Assembly (NCBI GenBank): GCA_963708575.1
Contig: CAVPTB010000003.1
Coordinates: 1,054,001-1,118,000 of the forward strand
Origin: DASVWZ01 sp963708575
Lineage (GTDB): Bacteria; Acidobacteriota; Terriglobia; Terriglobales; Acidobacteriaceae
Length of the DNA stretch: 64,000 nucleotides
Direction of reading: 5' to 3'
Shown here: in pieces, positions 1-9,500 of the stretch
Position numbering within the stretch: the stretch's first letter is position 1
Layout: every line of letters begins with the position of its first letter
Position numbers and translations under genes: made by a program
The notes under the pieces: model-generated
What the model saw: only the letters and a program-made list of their open reading frames with translations
Databases searched by the model: none
What the model was told of the DNA's origin: nothing

Positions 1-1
1 A

Positions 2-607
2 GAAGTGGTAGCCGGACAATACCTTCAGGAGTCCGGCGTCGAGGCCCTCATGGGTGACAAAGCCAAGGCACTCAAAGACGCTGATGAGGCGTTGAAGACA
101 TCTTCTTCTACTGGAGTGGTTTTGAGCTCGGTCAATGTCCTTGCCTATCTGGGAGAAGAAGCGCGCGCTCTGAAAATGGTAAACGATATCGCGCAAAAAC
201 GCCCGTACGACACCATGGTGCAGTTTGTAAATGCCCCGGATGTGAAAGCAATGATTGCGCTGAAACATAAGGATTACGCGAAGGCGGGCGACCTGCTCGA
301 TTCCGCTTTGGTTTATGCTCGCAGTGACTCTCTGACTCTTTATCTGCGTGCTTTGACCTACCTGGATGCGGGCCAGGCGGAAGAGGCGGTGAAGGCCTTC
401 CAGCGTCCGTTGGAATTGCGGAATGTTTTTGGTCCGGATTGGATGCTGGCCATGGATCAGTTGGGATTGGCACGAGCTTACGCTGCTGCCGGGGACAAAC
501 CGCACAGCCGTTTGGCGTACCAGGATCTCTTCGCGATGTGGAAAGACGCCGATCCGGATTTGACTCTCTTGCGGGAAGCGAAGGCCGAGTACGGTCGAGT
601 GCAGTGA
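2..607 (+). CDS. TPR-repeat protein, C-terminal part (gene cut by window edge)
   Basis: Only the last ~200 residues are present; the frame is open to the window edge, so the true start lies upstream. The sequence is helical and Ala/Leu-rich with repeated TPR-like pairs (e.g. ALKDADEAL, YAKAGDLLDSAL, AEEAVKAFQRPL, LGLARAYAAAGD). The ending (AYQDLFAMWKDADPDLTLL) resembles the C-terminal TPR arm of acidobacterial Ser/Thr protein kinases and winged-helix TPR proteins. The kinase or DNA-binding part would lie outside the window, so that assignment is inference; only the TPR character is seen. Confidence 0.75.
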   Translation, partial: EVVAGQYLQESGVEALMGDKAKALKDADEALKTSSSTGVVLSSVNVLAYLGEEARALKMVNDIAQKRPYDTMVQFVNAPDVKAMIALKHKDYAKAGDLLDSALVYARSDSLTLYLRALTYLDAGQAEEAVKAFQRPLELRNVFGPDWMLAMDQLGLARAYAAAGDKPHSRLAYQDLFAMWKDADPDLTLLREAKAEYGRVQ

Positions 608-621
608 CCCGCGATCCTGTC

Positions 622-1713
622 TCAGGGAGTGGCTGGATCGTGCTTGTGAACCTTGGGTGTCAGTTTTTTGATCACGAATTCCTGCAGCAGATTGGACACG
701 GCCGTGGCGCCCAGCCCGATGGCGGCATTTTCGAAAGTTAAATCCGCGCCATCGCGATCGTCGGCGGGATAGTAAAGATTCGAAATGCCGCCGGCCGCCA
801 GGCTTCCCAGGACGTTCGAGTAATTCGGCTGCCAGCGTCCGTTGTCGCCCTTGCAAACGACCGAAAAGCCAATCGCATACACGGCCCGCGATGTGACGCT
901 TCCGGTTCCCTTATAGAAGTAGCGCGGGTCTTGCTTCAACAGTGAGGGCAGTATGGCGCCTCCAATGAACACGCCTGACACCGTGTCTGCGAAATTTGCG
1001 CCAAAGCGTTTGGCGTAACCATCTGCGCCTTGCCCGTAACCGGTGAAGTGATTTTGTGCCTGTTCCACCCCGGCAGCGCCACCCACCATTAATAGTGTGA
1101 CCGGATCGACAACCGTCTTCCAGGCAATCTCAAACTTTTGCTTCGACGTGAGTGGGGCCGGATTCGGAAGGTAGCTGACATAAAAATTTGGAATTGCGCC
1201 CAGAATCCGCTGCTTCTCTTCTACTTTGACCTGCTCTTCTGCGACTTCTATCTGCGATAGTCCCACCTGTACTTCGGTGACGTCGGTTGCCACCGCTAAC
1301 ATGATGGGGGGGATAGTTTCAATTTGCCCTGACCGAAGATCTCCAGAAACGGTTTGCATCGCGAAGCCCGCAACGTTCACTGTAAGTTGGAAAGTCCCCG
1401 GTGCGATGTTGGCGAAGGAAAATTGCCCGTCACCGCCCGATGTGGTCTCCTGTATGGACGATCCAGTGTTAGTGGTGAGCTTTACTTTGGCCCCCGTAAC
1501 CACCGCGCCACTCTGGTCGACGATCGTTCCACTGACGCTTCCTGACGTTCGCTGGCTGGACGCCGGCTCACTGGCGAGAGTTACGCCGGATCCTTCTGCA
1601 TCGAGCGCTGGCGACCTTTGAACGTTTTGCCCTAAGCAAGGCGCCGCCCATCCCAAAGCGACCAACGAAAGAACCAGAAGTCCAGATTTGAACCGGAACA
1701 GCATGAATTTCAT
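622..1713 (-). CDS. Secreted protein with carboxypeptidase-regulatory-like domain
   Basis: 363 residues. The N-terminus carries a signal peptide (residues 1-28, cleavage near CLGQ). Residues ~57-140 form a CarboxypepD_reg/Cna-B-like beta sandwich (GTIVDQSGAVVTGAKVKL ... GQFSFANIAPGTFQLTV). A second conserved region, ~170-355, starts at LGAIPNFYVSYLP and contains LTSKQKFEIAWK, GYGQGADGYAKRFGANFAD and QDPRYFYKGTGS. This region recurs without the Cna-B-like part in the protein at 50925-51722, so it is a family in this genome. It has several Gly/Ala-rich hydrophobic stretches and may be outer-membrane associated. Function unknown. The ATG has AAGG just upstream on the minus strand. Confidence 0.8.
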   Translation of the reverse strand: MKFMLFRFKSGLLVLSLVALGWAAPCLGQNVQRSPALDAEGSGVTLASEPASSQRTSGSVSGTIVDQSGAVVTGAKVKLTTNTGSSIQETTSGGDGQFSFANIAPGTFQLTVNVAGFAMQTVSGDLRSGQIETIPPIMLAVATDVTEVQVGLSQIEVAEEQVKVEEKQRILGAIPNFYVSYLPNPAPLTSKQKFEIAWKTVVDPVTLLMVGGAAGVEQAQNHFTGYGQGADGYAKRFGANFADTVSGVFIGGAILPSLLKQDPRYFYKGTGSVTSRAVYAIGFSVVCKGDNGRWQPNYSNVLGSLAAGGISNLYYPADDRDGADLTFENAAIGLGATAVSNLLQEFVIKKLTPKVHKHDPATP

Positions 1714-1927
1714 GACCTTATCGTCTTACTTACATCTATCCAAATTACCAAAGATGATTCACCAGGCGACTACTTTTCAATCCAGCGGTTTGCTTTCATT
1801 CTAGCGTCCAGCACTGAGGATTTGATGCTTGATGAAAGCGGGCGTCTGCGAGAGAAATGTCAAGGAATGTAATCAGAAGGGCCCAGGAATGGAGTTTCCG
1901 TCTCTCTGAGTTATGAGAATTACGCGG

Positions 1928-2872
1928 CTAATCCTCCCGGGAATAAAGCGCCCACGCGCTCGCCAAGTCCTGCACGACATGGCCAAGAGACTTATACACG
2001 GTGATCTCGTCCGCTGCGCGGCGCCCTTCAAGCTCCCCCGCCAATACCTGACCAATCTCGGCGACGATGTGTTCGTCCCCGATCAAGCCGGCCTGTTTGG
2101 CCCGGAGAAATTCCGCGCCTTGCTCCAGTACGCCCTCGCGACTGTCCGCGATGAAACGCGAGCGGACGACCAGGTCATTGTCCACTTCTGCCGGACCCGC
2201 ATAGCTTGACCCAACGAGATTCAAATGTGTACCCGGCCTCACCCATTCGCCCTTTAAGATTGGCTCAGACGCAGAGGAAACGGTACAGATGATATCGGCT
2301 TCGGAGACTGCTTCTTTGACGTCATCTGCCACGGTCACTGGCACGCCAAGCTCCGCTTGCATACGCTCCGCAAACGCCCCGGCGCGCTCTGGCGACCGCC
2401 CCCACACTACGATTGATTGCAAATCCCGAATTTTGCCGATCGCCCGAGCGTGAGTCCCCGCTTGTTCCCCGTACCCGAGAAGCGCCAGGCGCCCGGCGTC
2501 TTTGCGCGCCAATGCGTCGGTGGCAACCGCACTCGCTGCCGCCGTCCGAATTGCGGTGACTTCGCCAGCATGGACCGCGCAAACTGGCGCACCAGTTTCA
2601 GGATCGAACAAAATAATCAGCCCCTGATGCGACTGCATCCCCCGAGAGAAGTTTTCGTGGAACACGCTGATCAACTTTGCGCCGAATGGTTCATAAGCGC
2701 CCATCGCCCCGGGCATAATGCCGAATAAGCGGCCTTCGGAGAGCGGAATAATCGACCGCAAAAGTTGTTTGGTTTCGCCCTTTGAAAATCGAATCATCGC
2801 CTCCCGCACGATTGGGATGCATACTTCATATGTGAGTCGTCTCGCAACCTCTTCGCGATCGATGAATCGCAT
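1928..2872 (-). CDS. Ornithine cyclodeaminase / mu-crystallin family protein
   Basis: 314 residues, the usual length for this family of NAD(P)-dependent enzymes, which includes ornithine cyclodeaminase, alanine dehydrogenase (archaeal type) and ketimine reductases. Visible hallmarks are GEVTAIRTAAASAVA at ~103-117, the Rossmann glycine motif GYGEQAG at 133-139, and the C-terminal ITVYKSLGHVVQDLASA at ~290. The ATG is preceded by GAGGAAA at good spacing. It stands alone on the minus strand, with no arginine/ornithine genes nearby, so the substrate cannot be told; the imine-reducing or deaminating chemistry is family knowledge only. Confidence 0.88.
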   Translation of the reverse strand: MRFIDREEVARRLTYEVCIPIVREAMIRFSKGETKQLLRSIIPLSEGRLFGIMPGAMGAYEPFGAKLISVFHENFSRGMQSHQGLIILFDPETGAPVCAVHAGEVTAIRTAAASAVATDALARKDAGRLALLGYGEQAGTHARAIGKIRDLQSIVVWGRSPERAGAFAERMQAELGVPVTVADDVKEAVSEADIICTVSSASEPILKGEWVRPGTHLNLVGSSYAGPAEVDNDLVVRSRFIADSREGVLEQGAEFLRAKQAGLIGDEHIVAEIGQVLAGELEGRRAADEITVYKSLGHVVQDLASAWALYSRED

Positions 2873-3093
2873 GGGTCGTTTCCTCGTTGTTTCAAGTCAG
2901 TTGAGATTGGGTTTTAACTGTGTCGCGCGAGAACTTCAAAGGGTGCAGATGTCGATTCGTGTGCGCAGACTCACTGCCTACAAAGAGTTCCTGACCTCTG
3001 GAACGATGCCGATCCCGACGCTCGGCTGTTGAAACAGTCCCAGTCCGAAGACGCATGAAAGAAGTAGCTGCGTGCTCGTTATTTTGGACCAGA

Positions 3094-4317
3094 CTACTTT
3101 GTAAAGATCACCAACAATCTTCCGTCAGACGTGTATCCGTCCCCCGTTGCATTCTTGGCGGTCTGAACCGGATTCGCCGGCAGATAGTAGCTCATGCTTT
3201 TCACCTTGCCGGCTTTGTCGAGACTCTGACCGATGTTCGTCCGCTCGCCATCCACATTCGGATCGATCTTGTGAGTGACTTCTCCGTTGCGTTTATCCTT
3301 TGCGAACCCAATGTCGTGCGTACCGGCGCCCGCCCATACTTGTTGCCCGTTCCATGTGAACGGCGCTTTCCACAGACGAAAGTGGTTGCGGCTTGCGACC
3401 ATTGCAATCGGCTCGGCCATTTCGTATCCATAATCCTGGCGACGTCCGAAGAGGTAAAGAGTGCTCATCGGCATGGCAAGGTAATCTTTGTTCTGATATG
3501 TGTTCAACACGGCAGTCACTACCGCGTTGGTGTTGCTGGTGTCGGCGATGTGCCAGTTCGCCGCCGCCAGAGCCGCCTTGACCTGATCTTCAGAGCCGAC
3601 CAGAACGAAGTTGACCATGTCACCCAGATTATTGAATTGATCGTTGACCCGCCGCGGCAAGCTATCGATGTCTTTGCGAAGACCGGCGTCCAGCGGAGCA
3701 TCGGAGACTTTGAGATCCGCGGCCAGGTTTGGACTAGGCCCCGACGTCGCAGCATTGCCAGCTGGCGCCGTGGTTGTGGATCCGGAAGCTCCCGTGCCGA
3801 ACTGCCCTTGCATGAAAATTTGTGCTGCGGCCGAGAGCTGGTTCTTTAGGTTCTGTCCCTGGCTCACCCCCTGCCGATGCACGGCGACAGAGAATGTCCC
3901 CGAGCAGGCCGAGGTCCCGTTGACTCCCAGATACAGATGTCCCGCCGCGTCGACTTTGATTTCATTGCTAGCGCCAACCAGCGTTGGAGTTGCATCAGAT
4001 TGCAGCTTCGCAATCAACGCTCCTGGGGCCGCTGAAGCTAGGGGCAGAGCACCTGATGTCTTTCCCCCGCTCACACCTTTGGGATCGCAGTCCTTCTCGG
4101 AGGTGGCCGTAATGGTCAGTTGGTCGCCCGCCACCAGATCAAGTTTGGTGTCAGTCCAGGCGTCCGTGGTGAGGACGTCGAACTTATAGTCACTGGCCGT
4201 GGCAGGACGTTTGGCAGACATCGCCTGTTGAAGTTCCTGGGATAGCTCCTGACAGGGAGCCATAGCAACAAGGGCGAACAATTGCAAACCTAGAACGAGG
4301 GGTCTGAATGCTCTCAT
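3094..4317 (-). CDS. Secreted LssY-C-terminal-domain-like protein
   Basis: About 407 residues from the chosen ATG at 4317, which begins a clear signal peptide (MRAFRPLVLGLQLFALVAM, cleavage near MAPCQE). The frame stays open upstream to 4467, but that extension is hydrophilic and unlike a secretion signal. The middle part is a Ser/Thr/Gly-rich beta region with PA14-like spacing. The C-terminal ~190 residues (FNNLGDMVNFVLVGSEDQV ... WHIADTSN ... YLFGRRQDYGYE ... HFRLW) resemble the LssY C-terminal domain, often found alone or fused to PAP2 phosphatases. No catalytic residues are recognisable. Function unknown. Confidence 0.75.
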   Translation of the reverse strand: MRAFRPLVLGLQLFALVAMAPCQELSQELQQAMSAKRPATASDYKFDVLTTDAWTDTKLDLVAGDQLTITATSEKDCDPKGVSGGKTSGALPLASAAPGALIAKLQSDATPTLVGASNEIKVDAAGHLYLGVNGTSACSGTFSVAVHRQGVSQGQNLKNQLSAAAQIFMQGQFGTGASGSTTTAPAGNAATSGPSPNLAADLKVSDAPLDAGLRKDIDSLPRRVNDQFNNLGDMVNFVLVGSEDQVKAALAAANWHIADTSNTNAVVTAVLNTYQNKDYLAMPMSTLYLFGRRQDYGYEMAEPIAMVASRNHFRLWKAPFTWNGQQVWAGAGTHDIGFAKDKRNGEVTHKIDPNVDGERTNIGQSLDKAGKVKSMSYYLPANPVQTAKNATGDGYTSDGRLLVIFTK

Positions 4318-4677
4318 GCTGCACCGCCGGGCCTTTCTTTCTCCTATATTATGCGACAAGAGCCAGTTACCGTCTTGGGACAGGCGCAGACCTTTGGCTG
4401 GATCACGGCGGATAGGCTGAGACTTATGGTCGGCGGTGCCTAGGGTCGAGCGATACGGAGTTTCCATAAGTTATTGATACAGCGCAAGTTGACGACGAGC
4501 GCGGCGGCTTGTGCTTTAGAATGATTGACTTGCGTAGTTCCATCCGTGGAACCGAATGCGGCCCTCTGGAGAACCGGACGTGAAAGAGTTTTCACCGGGT
4601 CTGCTCCGTGGTAGCCTGTCCACACGGGCTCGGGAAGGGGAAATTGCCATGTCTTCTTCCGCCCAATCCCAGGGAAA

Positions 4678-5448
4678 ATGCGGAACAAACCCACCGTCGC
4701 CAAGCCTCCGGTAGAGCCTTCCCAGGACGGGAGTTACGTCGGTAATCCCAATCCTGTCGAGCCGCAACTTTCCCCCCCTGCAGGGGTTCTTTCCAATGTG
4801 AGCAGCGTAGCCATCGATCGTGGGTTGCTGGCGCTGGCGGGTACGCCTTCAGGTGCGCGTCTGGAAGTGGCGTCCGAGGGCATCACCGATGCCGACGTGA
4901 TGCTGCGCGTCAAGGCTGGAGATGATTCTGCATTCGATTACCTGGTGCAGAAGTATCGCCGCCCGATGATCAGTTTCATGTATCGCATGGCGCGTAACTC
5001 TGCAGTGGCAGAAGATCTAGCGCAGGAAGTTTTTCTGCGAGTCTACCGTTCACGTTCAAGTTACGAAGCAAGCGCAAAGTTTACAACGTGGCTTTATCGT
5101 ATCGCCACAAACCTGGCGGTCAATCATGCGAGGGATACCAGGCATGAGCGTCCGGAGAATCAGGTCAGTATTGATCAGCCGGATGAGGACACGGGCTTAA
5201 CGGTCGATGTTCCTGATGGTTCTTTGACTGCGGAGGAAACCATCGTGCGGCGGGAACGCATGGCGGCGATTCGGCAGCGCGTGCAGGAATTACCGGAGCG
5301 GCAACGCATGGCCGTGGTGATGCATAAGTACCAGCAGATGGATTACAAGCAGATTGCGCAGATTTTGAAACTGAGTGAGTCCGCCACGAAGTCATTGTTG
5401 TTCCGTGCTTACGAGACCTTGCGCACGCAATTGAAAGATTTTGTATGA
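4678..5448 (+). CDS. RNA polymerase ECF-type sigma factor
   Basis: 256 residues. Residues ~75 onward hold a standard ECF sigma: region 2 (DSAFDYLVQKYRRPMISFMYRM, AEDLAQEVFLRVYR, TWLYRIATNLAVNHARD) and region 4 (LPERQRMAVVMHKYQQMDYKQIAQILKLSESATKSLLFRAYETLR). The first ~75 residues are a Pro/Ser-rich, low-complexity extension unusual for ECF factors, so the start could lie downstream. The chosen ATG follows AGGGAA at short spacing. The stop overlaps the next gene's start (ATGA), which signals translational coupling with the zinc-finger anti-sigma factor. Confidence 0.9.
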   Translation: MRNKPTVAKPPVEPSQDGSYVGNPNPVEPQLSPPAGVLSNVSSVAIDRGLLALAGTPSGARLEVASEGITDADVMLRVKAGDDSAFDYLVQKYRRPMISFMYRMARNSAVAEDLAQEVFLRVYRSRSSYEASAKFTTWLYRIATNLAVNHARDTRHERPENQVSIDQPDEDTGLTVDVPDGSLTAEETIVRRERMAAIRQRVQELPERQRMAVVMHKYQQMDYKQIAQILKLSESATKSLLFRAYETLRTQLKDFV

Positions 5449-5936
5449 AAGAAGAAGCTGTCATGAAATGTAAGGAAATACGCGAAGTGATGCCGGATCT
5501 GGCCGCCGGCTTCGACGCGGCCACACCGGAAATAAGTCAGCATTTGGCGAGCTGTGCGGAGTGCGCAGCGCAACTGGTGGAATTTCGCCAGACCATGGCG
5601 CTGATGGATGAATGGAAAGTACCGGAGCCCTCGCCGTACTTTGACGTGCGGCTCCGAGCCCGCTTGCGGGAAGAGGCTGCCCAGCCTGTGGCCTGGTGGC
5701 AATGGATCCGCAAGCCCGCTTTGGCGCTGTCACTGGCAGTGGTCATGGTCATGAGCATCACCTTCTTCCGCGCCGATTACAGCAATGAGCACACCGAAAA
5801 GGTAGCCAATGTAGTGGCAGAGCCAGGGACCGCAGTCGGAGACCTGCAAGCTCTCGACAAGAACAATGAGTTGTATTCTGATTTCGACTTATTGGATGAT
5901 TTGCAGGTGCAGCAGGATGTGAACGCCAATCCTTAA
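5445..5936 (+). CDS. Zinc-finger anti-sigma factor, membrane-anchored
   Basis: 163 residues. The N-terminal zf-HC2/ZAS motif is visible as H33-x3-C37-x2-C40 (HLASCAEC). A single membrane span follows at ~90-108 (ALALSLAVVMVMSITFF), then a short acidic tail presumably outside the cytoplasm. It overlaps the upstream sigma gene by four bases and should bind and hold that sigma factor at the inner membrane (family knowledge). A second in-frame ATG at 5463 is an alternative start. Confidence 0.88.
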   Translation: MKEEAVMKCKEIREVMPDLAAGFDAATPEISQHLASCAECAAQLVEFRQTMALMDEWKVPEPSPYFDVRLRARLREEAAQPVAWWQWIRKPALALSLAVVMVMSITFFRADYSNEHTEKVANVVAEPGTAVGDLQALDKNNELYSDFDLLDDLQVQQDVNANP

Positions 5937-5971
5937 GGATTGGTGAATCCGACAGAGAGGAACCCAGAACG

Positions 5972-6529
5972 GTGACGCCATTGCACGCCAGAAAAATCAG
6001 CGCGGCTGTTTTGGTCGTCCTACTGGCGAGTGCGGCAGCCTTTGCCGGAGAGCACCGCCCTAACCCTCCCAAACAACAGCATCACGCGGGACAGTGGCTA
6101 AGGCAGCATAAGGATCTTCCACCAGAGCAACAGAAGAAAGCGCTGGAAAACGATCCGCAGTACCGCAAGCTTCCGCCGCAAAAGCAACAGGAATTGCAGC
6201 AACGGTTGCAGCACTTCAACAGCAGGACTCCTCAGGAACAGGAGCGCATCCTGAATCGCATGGAGACCTGGGAGCACCTCACGCCGGAGCAAAAATCGCA
6301 GGCGAAGCAAGTCCATTCCCAGATGCAACAGCTGCCGCCAGATCGGCGCCAAGCTGTGCAGAATGCCGTTAAGGCTTTGCGCGCTATGCCGCCCGATGCT
6401 CGCCAGCGACAGATCGAGTCGCCGGCTTACCAGAACCAGTTCAGCCCACAGGAGCGCCAGATATTGGGTGGAGCTTCGAAACTTCCCCTCGCGCCCGCGG
6501 AAGGCAACGAAGAAGAGCCGACTCAGTAG
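5972..6529 (+). CDS. DUF3106-type Gln-rich periplasmic protein
   Basis: 185 residues from a GTG start. A signal peptide (ISAAVLVVLLASAAAFAGE) is followed by a highly charged Gln/Pro-rich helical chain with repeated L-[PT]-P-[ED]-[QR] steps (DLPPEQQKKAL, KLPPQKQQEL, RTPQEQERIL, HLTPEQKSQA, QLPPDRRQAV, FSPQERQIL), the signature of DUF3106 proteins. It lies 35 bp after the anti-sigma gene and is probably cotranscribed. The location suggests a periplasmic sensor or effector of the same sigma system, comparable with CpxP-like helical proteins, but that role is inference. Confidence 0.78.
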   Translation: MTPLHARKISAAVLVVLLASAAAFAGEHRPNPPKQQHHAGQWLRQHKDLPPEQQKKALENDPQYRKLPPQKQQELQQRLQHFNSRTPQEQERILNRMETWEHLTPEQKSQAKQVHSQMQQLPPDRRQAVQNAVKALRAMPPDARQRQIESPAYQNQFSPQERQILGGASKLPLAPAEGNEEEPTQ

Positions 6530-6554
6530 GAATTCGTCGCGTCTCGCTCCGGCT

Positions 6555-9500
6555 TCAGTTCACCTGCTGAACCAACGATGCCGAACTTGAGTGGAAGTTC
6601 GTGTCACCGTTGTACGAAGCCCCGATCCGATGTCGCCCCTTGGTGAGCGCCGAAGTCTTGTACTGCGCCACTCCATTCTTCAGACTAACCTGAGCCAGGA
6701 AATTCCCATTATCCTTAAATGTGATGTTGCCAGTCGGCGTGCCCCCGTATTGTCCGGTCACGGTTGCCGTAAACGTCACCGCTTGGCCCTGATTCGAGGG
6801 GTTCAACGATGAGGTAAGAGACGTTGTGGAATTCGCACGTAGGACCTTTTGTTTTAGTACCGGCGAGGTACTGGGCAAGAAATTCGAATTTCCATTGTAT
6901 AAAGCGGTGATGAGATCGTTTGCGACCGAGGTGAACGAATATGTGAAAGTCGCCTTGCCGTTTTTCAAAGGAGCAGTGCCGAGCACGGTCGAACCCTGAT
7001 TGAAGCTAACACTGCCGGACGGCGATCCATACTGGCTGCTGACCGTCGCGGTGAACTGCACTGACTGAAAAACGTAAGAGGGATTAGGATTTGAGGTCAG
7101 TGAGGTCAATGTAGACTGGCGGTACCCAGTTGCGATATTGAGCAGTACCGTTACGTTGGAAAGGGCTCCGCTGGCGAGCACGACATCGGGCTGCTTATCT
7201 CCATTCACGTCTCCACTAGCAGCAAAAATCCCAGCCGGATAGTAAGGTGCGGGCGTCTGGAAAGTGCCGTCTCCATTACCCAAGAGAAGATACGTCTGAT
7301 CACCATTGGGGACGACGACGTCCGTTGCTCCGTCGCCGTTGAAATCAGCCGCCACAAGGGAGTAGGCGGTCTGACCGCCGGCGGTGAAGGTGTGAACGCT
7401 CCGGAAAGTGCCGTCGCCGCGGCCAAGCCATACGCTAAGTGTGCCGTTGCTGCAGTTGAGTGCACTTTGGCAAACGTTGGAGGCGGCCAGATCAGGAATG
7501 CCGTCGCCATTGAAATCGGCTACGGCCACTCCGTCGGTCTGCCATGCTCCAGAATCCAGGCTCTGCGCGGTCTGAAAGGTCCCGTCTCCATTCCCTAGTA
7601 GCACACTGACCCCACCGTTCTGACAGGTGTTATCTTGACATTGGCTAGCCAGCGCGAGATCGAGGTTGCCGTCTTGATTGAAGTCGCCAGCCGCGACGAA
7701 GTTCGTCTGGAATCCTGCGGAGGGGTATACCTTCGCTGACTTGAAGTTGCCGTTGCCATTTCCCAGGAGCACGCTCACAGTCCCGTTGACGCAAGACGTG
7801 TCTTGACACTGACTGGCGACGGCCAAATCGGGCTTGCCGTCGTTATTAAAATCTCCCACCACAACCGATAAAGAAGTAAAAGCACCGGAAGAATAATTCT
7901 GCGACGCCTGAAGGGTCCCGTCGCCATTGCCAAGCAGCACACTAACGCTGCCTCCGCTGCTGCAGTCGGTAGTGCTGCATTGATTGGCGGCGAGCACGTC
8001 GGCTATACGGTCTCCGTTTACATCGGCGATGGCCACAGCGGTCGTTCCGAAATCCCCGGTTGGGTAAGCCTGGGCGGGGCGGAACGTGCCGTCTCCATTT
8101 CCCAGGAGGACGTACACCAGTCCGCCGTTAGAACTGCCCTTGCAACCAGCCGCTTGGCAGAGGTCAGCGACGACCAAGTCTGGTTTGCCATCTCCGTTCA
8201 GGTCTCCAATAGCAACCGAGTCCGCATCGTATCCGGAGGAACTGTAAGTCGGAGGAGACTGGAGCGTTCCGTTTCCATTGCCAAGCAGAATGGTGACCGT
8301 TCCCGAGCAACTACTACCCGTTTGACACTGATTGACCACAGCAACGTCGGTCTGACCGTCCCGGTTCAAATCTGCGGTAACGACAGATTGCGCGAAGACT
8401 CCGTCCGAAACGTAAGTTTGGGCGGTCTGGAAAGTGCCATCGCTTTTACCGAGCAGGACAGCCACCAATCCCTGAGCACAGTTGCTTACCATTTGACATT
8501 GATTGCTGACGACCAGGTCTGCGTTTCCGTCTGAGCTGAGCTGCGCTACCGAAACTGACGAGGCGGTGTTTCCCGCGGAAGAGTAGTTCTTTGGAGACCG
8601 GAATGTGCCATCTCCGTTGCCGATAAGCACACCAAGGTTGCCAACGGTACAATTTGTGCTGCTCTGGCATTGCGCGGCTACTACCAAGTCAGCATGGGCA
8701 TCGCCATTGAAGTCTCCGGTTGCAACCGACGCCCCTTTGTACCCCCCGGACGGATACGTCACCGCGGACTGGAAAGCTCCATGTCCGTTCCCGAGCAGAA
8801 CTCCGGTCGTCGCGCTACAGTCGGTAGCACTGGCGCATTGATTGGCGACCGCCAGGTCCGGCTTGCCGTCGCCGTTGAAATCGCCAGCCGTCACTGACAG
8901 GGCGGCCACTCCGCCGGACGGATAACTCTGGCCCATCTGGAAGGTGCCGTCGCCCTGTCCAAGCAGAATGCTTACCCCGCCACTCGAACAACTGCTGTCG
9001 TAACACTGATTGGCGACAGCAAGGTCTGCCTTACTGTCGCTGTTTAGCTTGGCGATGACGACGGAAGAAGCGGCAATTCCCCCCGAGGAATAGCTTTGGG
9101 CCGTCTGGAACGTCCCATCGCCGTTTCCCAGCAGAACGCCCACTCCACCACTGGTGCAATCCGAGTTGTTTTGGCAACCATTGGCTATGACAATGTCTTT
9201 CTTGCCATCTCCATTCAAGTCCGCGATGGCTACCGAATAAGCCTCGTACCCGCCCGAAGAATAACTTTGGCCAATGGTGAAAGTACCATTCCCATTTCCC
9301 AACAGAATTGTGATGCCTCCAACCTTGCAGTTGTTGTTGGGGCACTGGTTCGTGACTACCAGGTCAGGCTTGCCGTCCCCATTAAAGTCCGCAACAGCCG
9401 AGGCAAATGCATACACACCGCCCAGGACGTAATTGGGAGGGTTGAAAAATACGGGCGCGCTATTGGGACGGTGACTTTGAAATCGCGTTTGGCCGAACCC

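Noticed and set aside
3201..4189. Several open frames opposite or inside the LssY-C-like gene
   Set aside because: They are shadows of the long minus-strand gene, with low-quality translations rich in Arg/Ser/Pro and no family features.
7250..9420. Regularly spaced similar segments, considered as a CRISPR-like array
   Set aside because: The units are ~200 bp, diverged, and lie inside a long coding frame with a consistent propeller-repeat translation; there are no short identical repeats with unique spacers.
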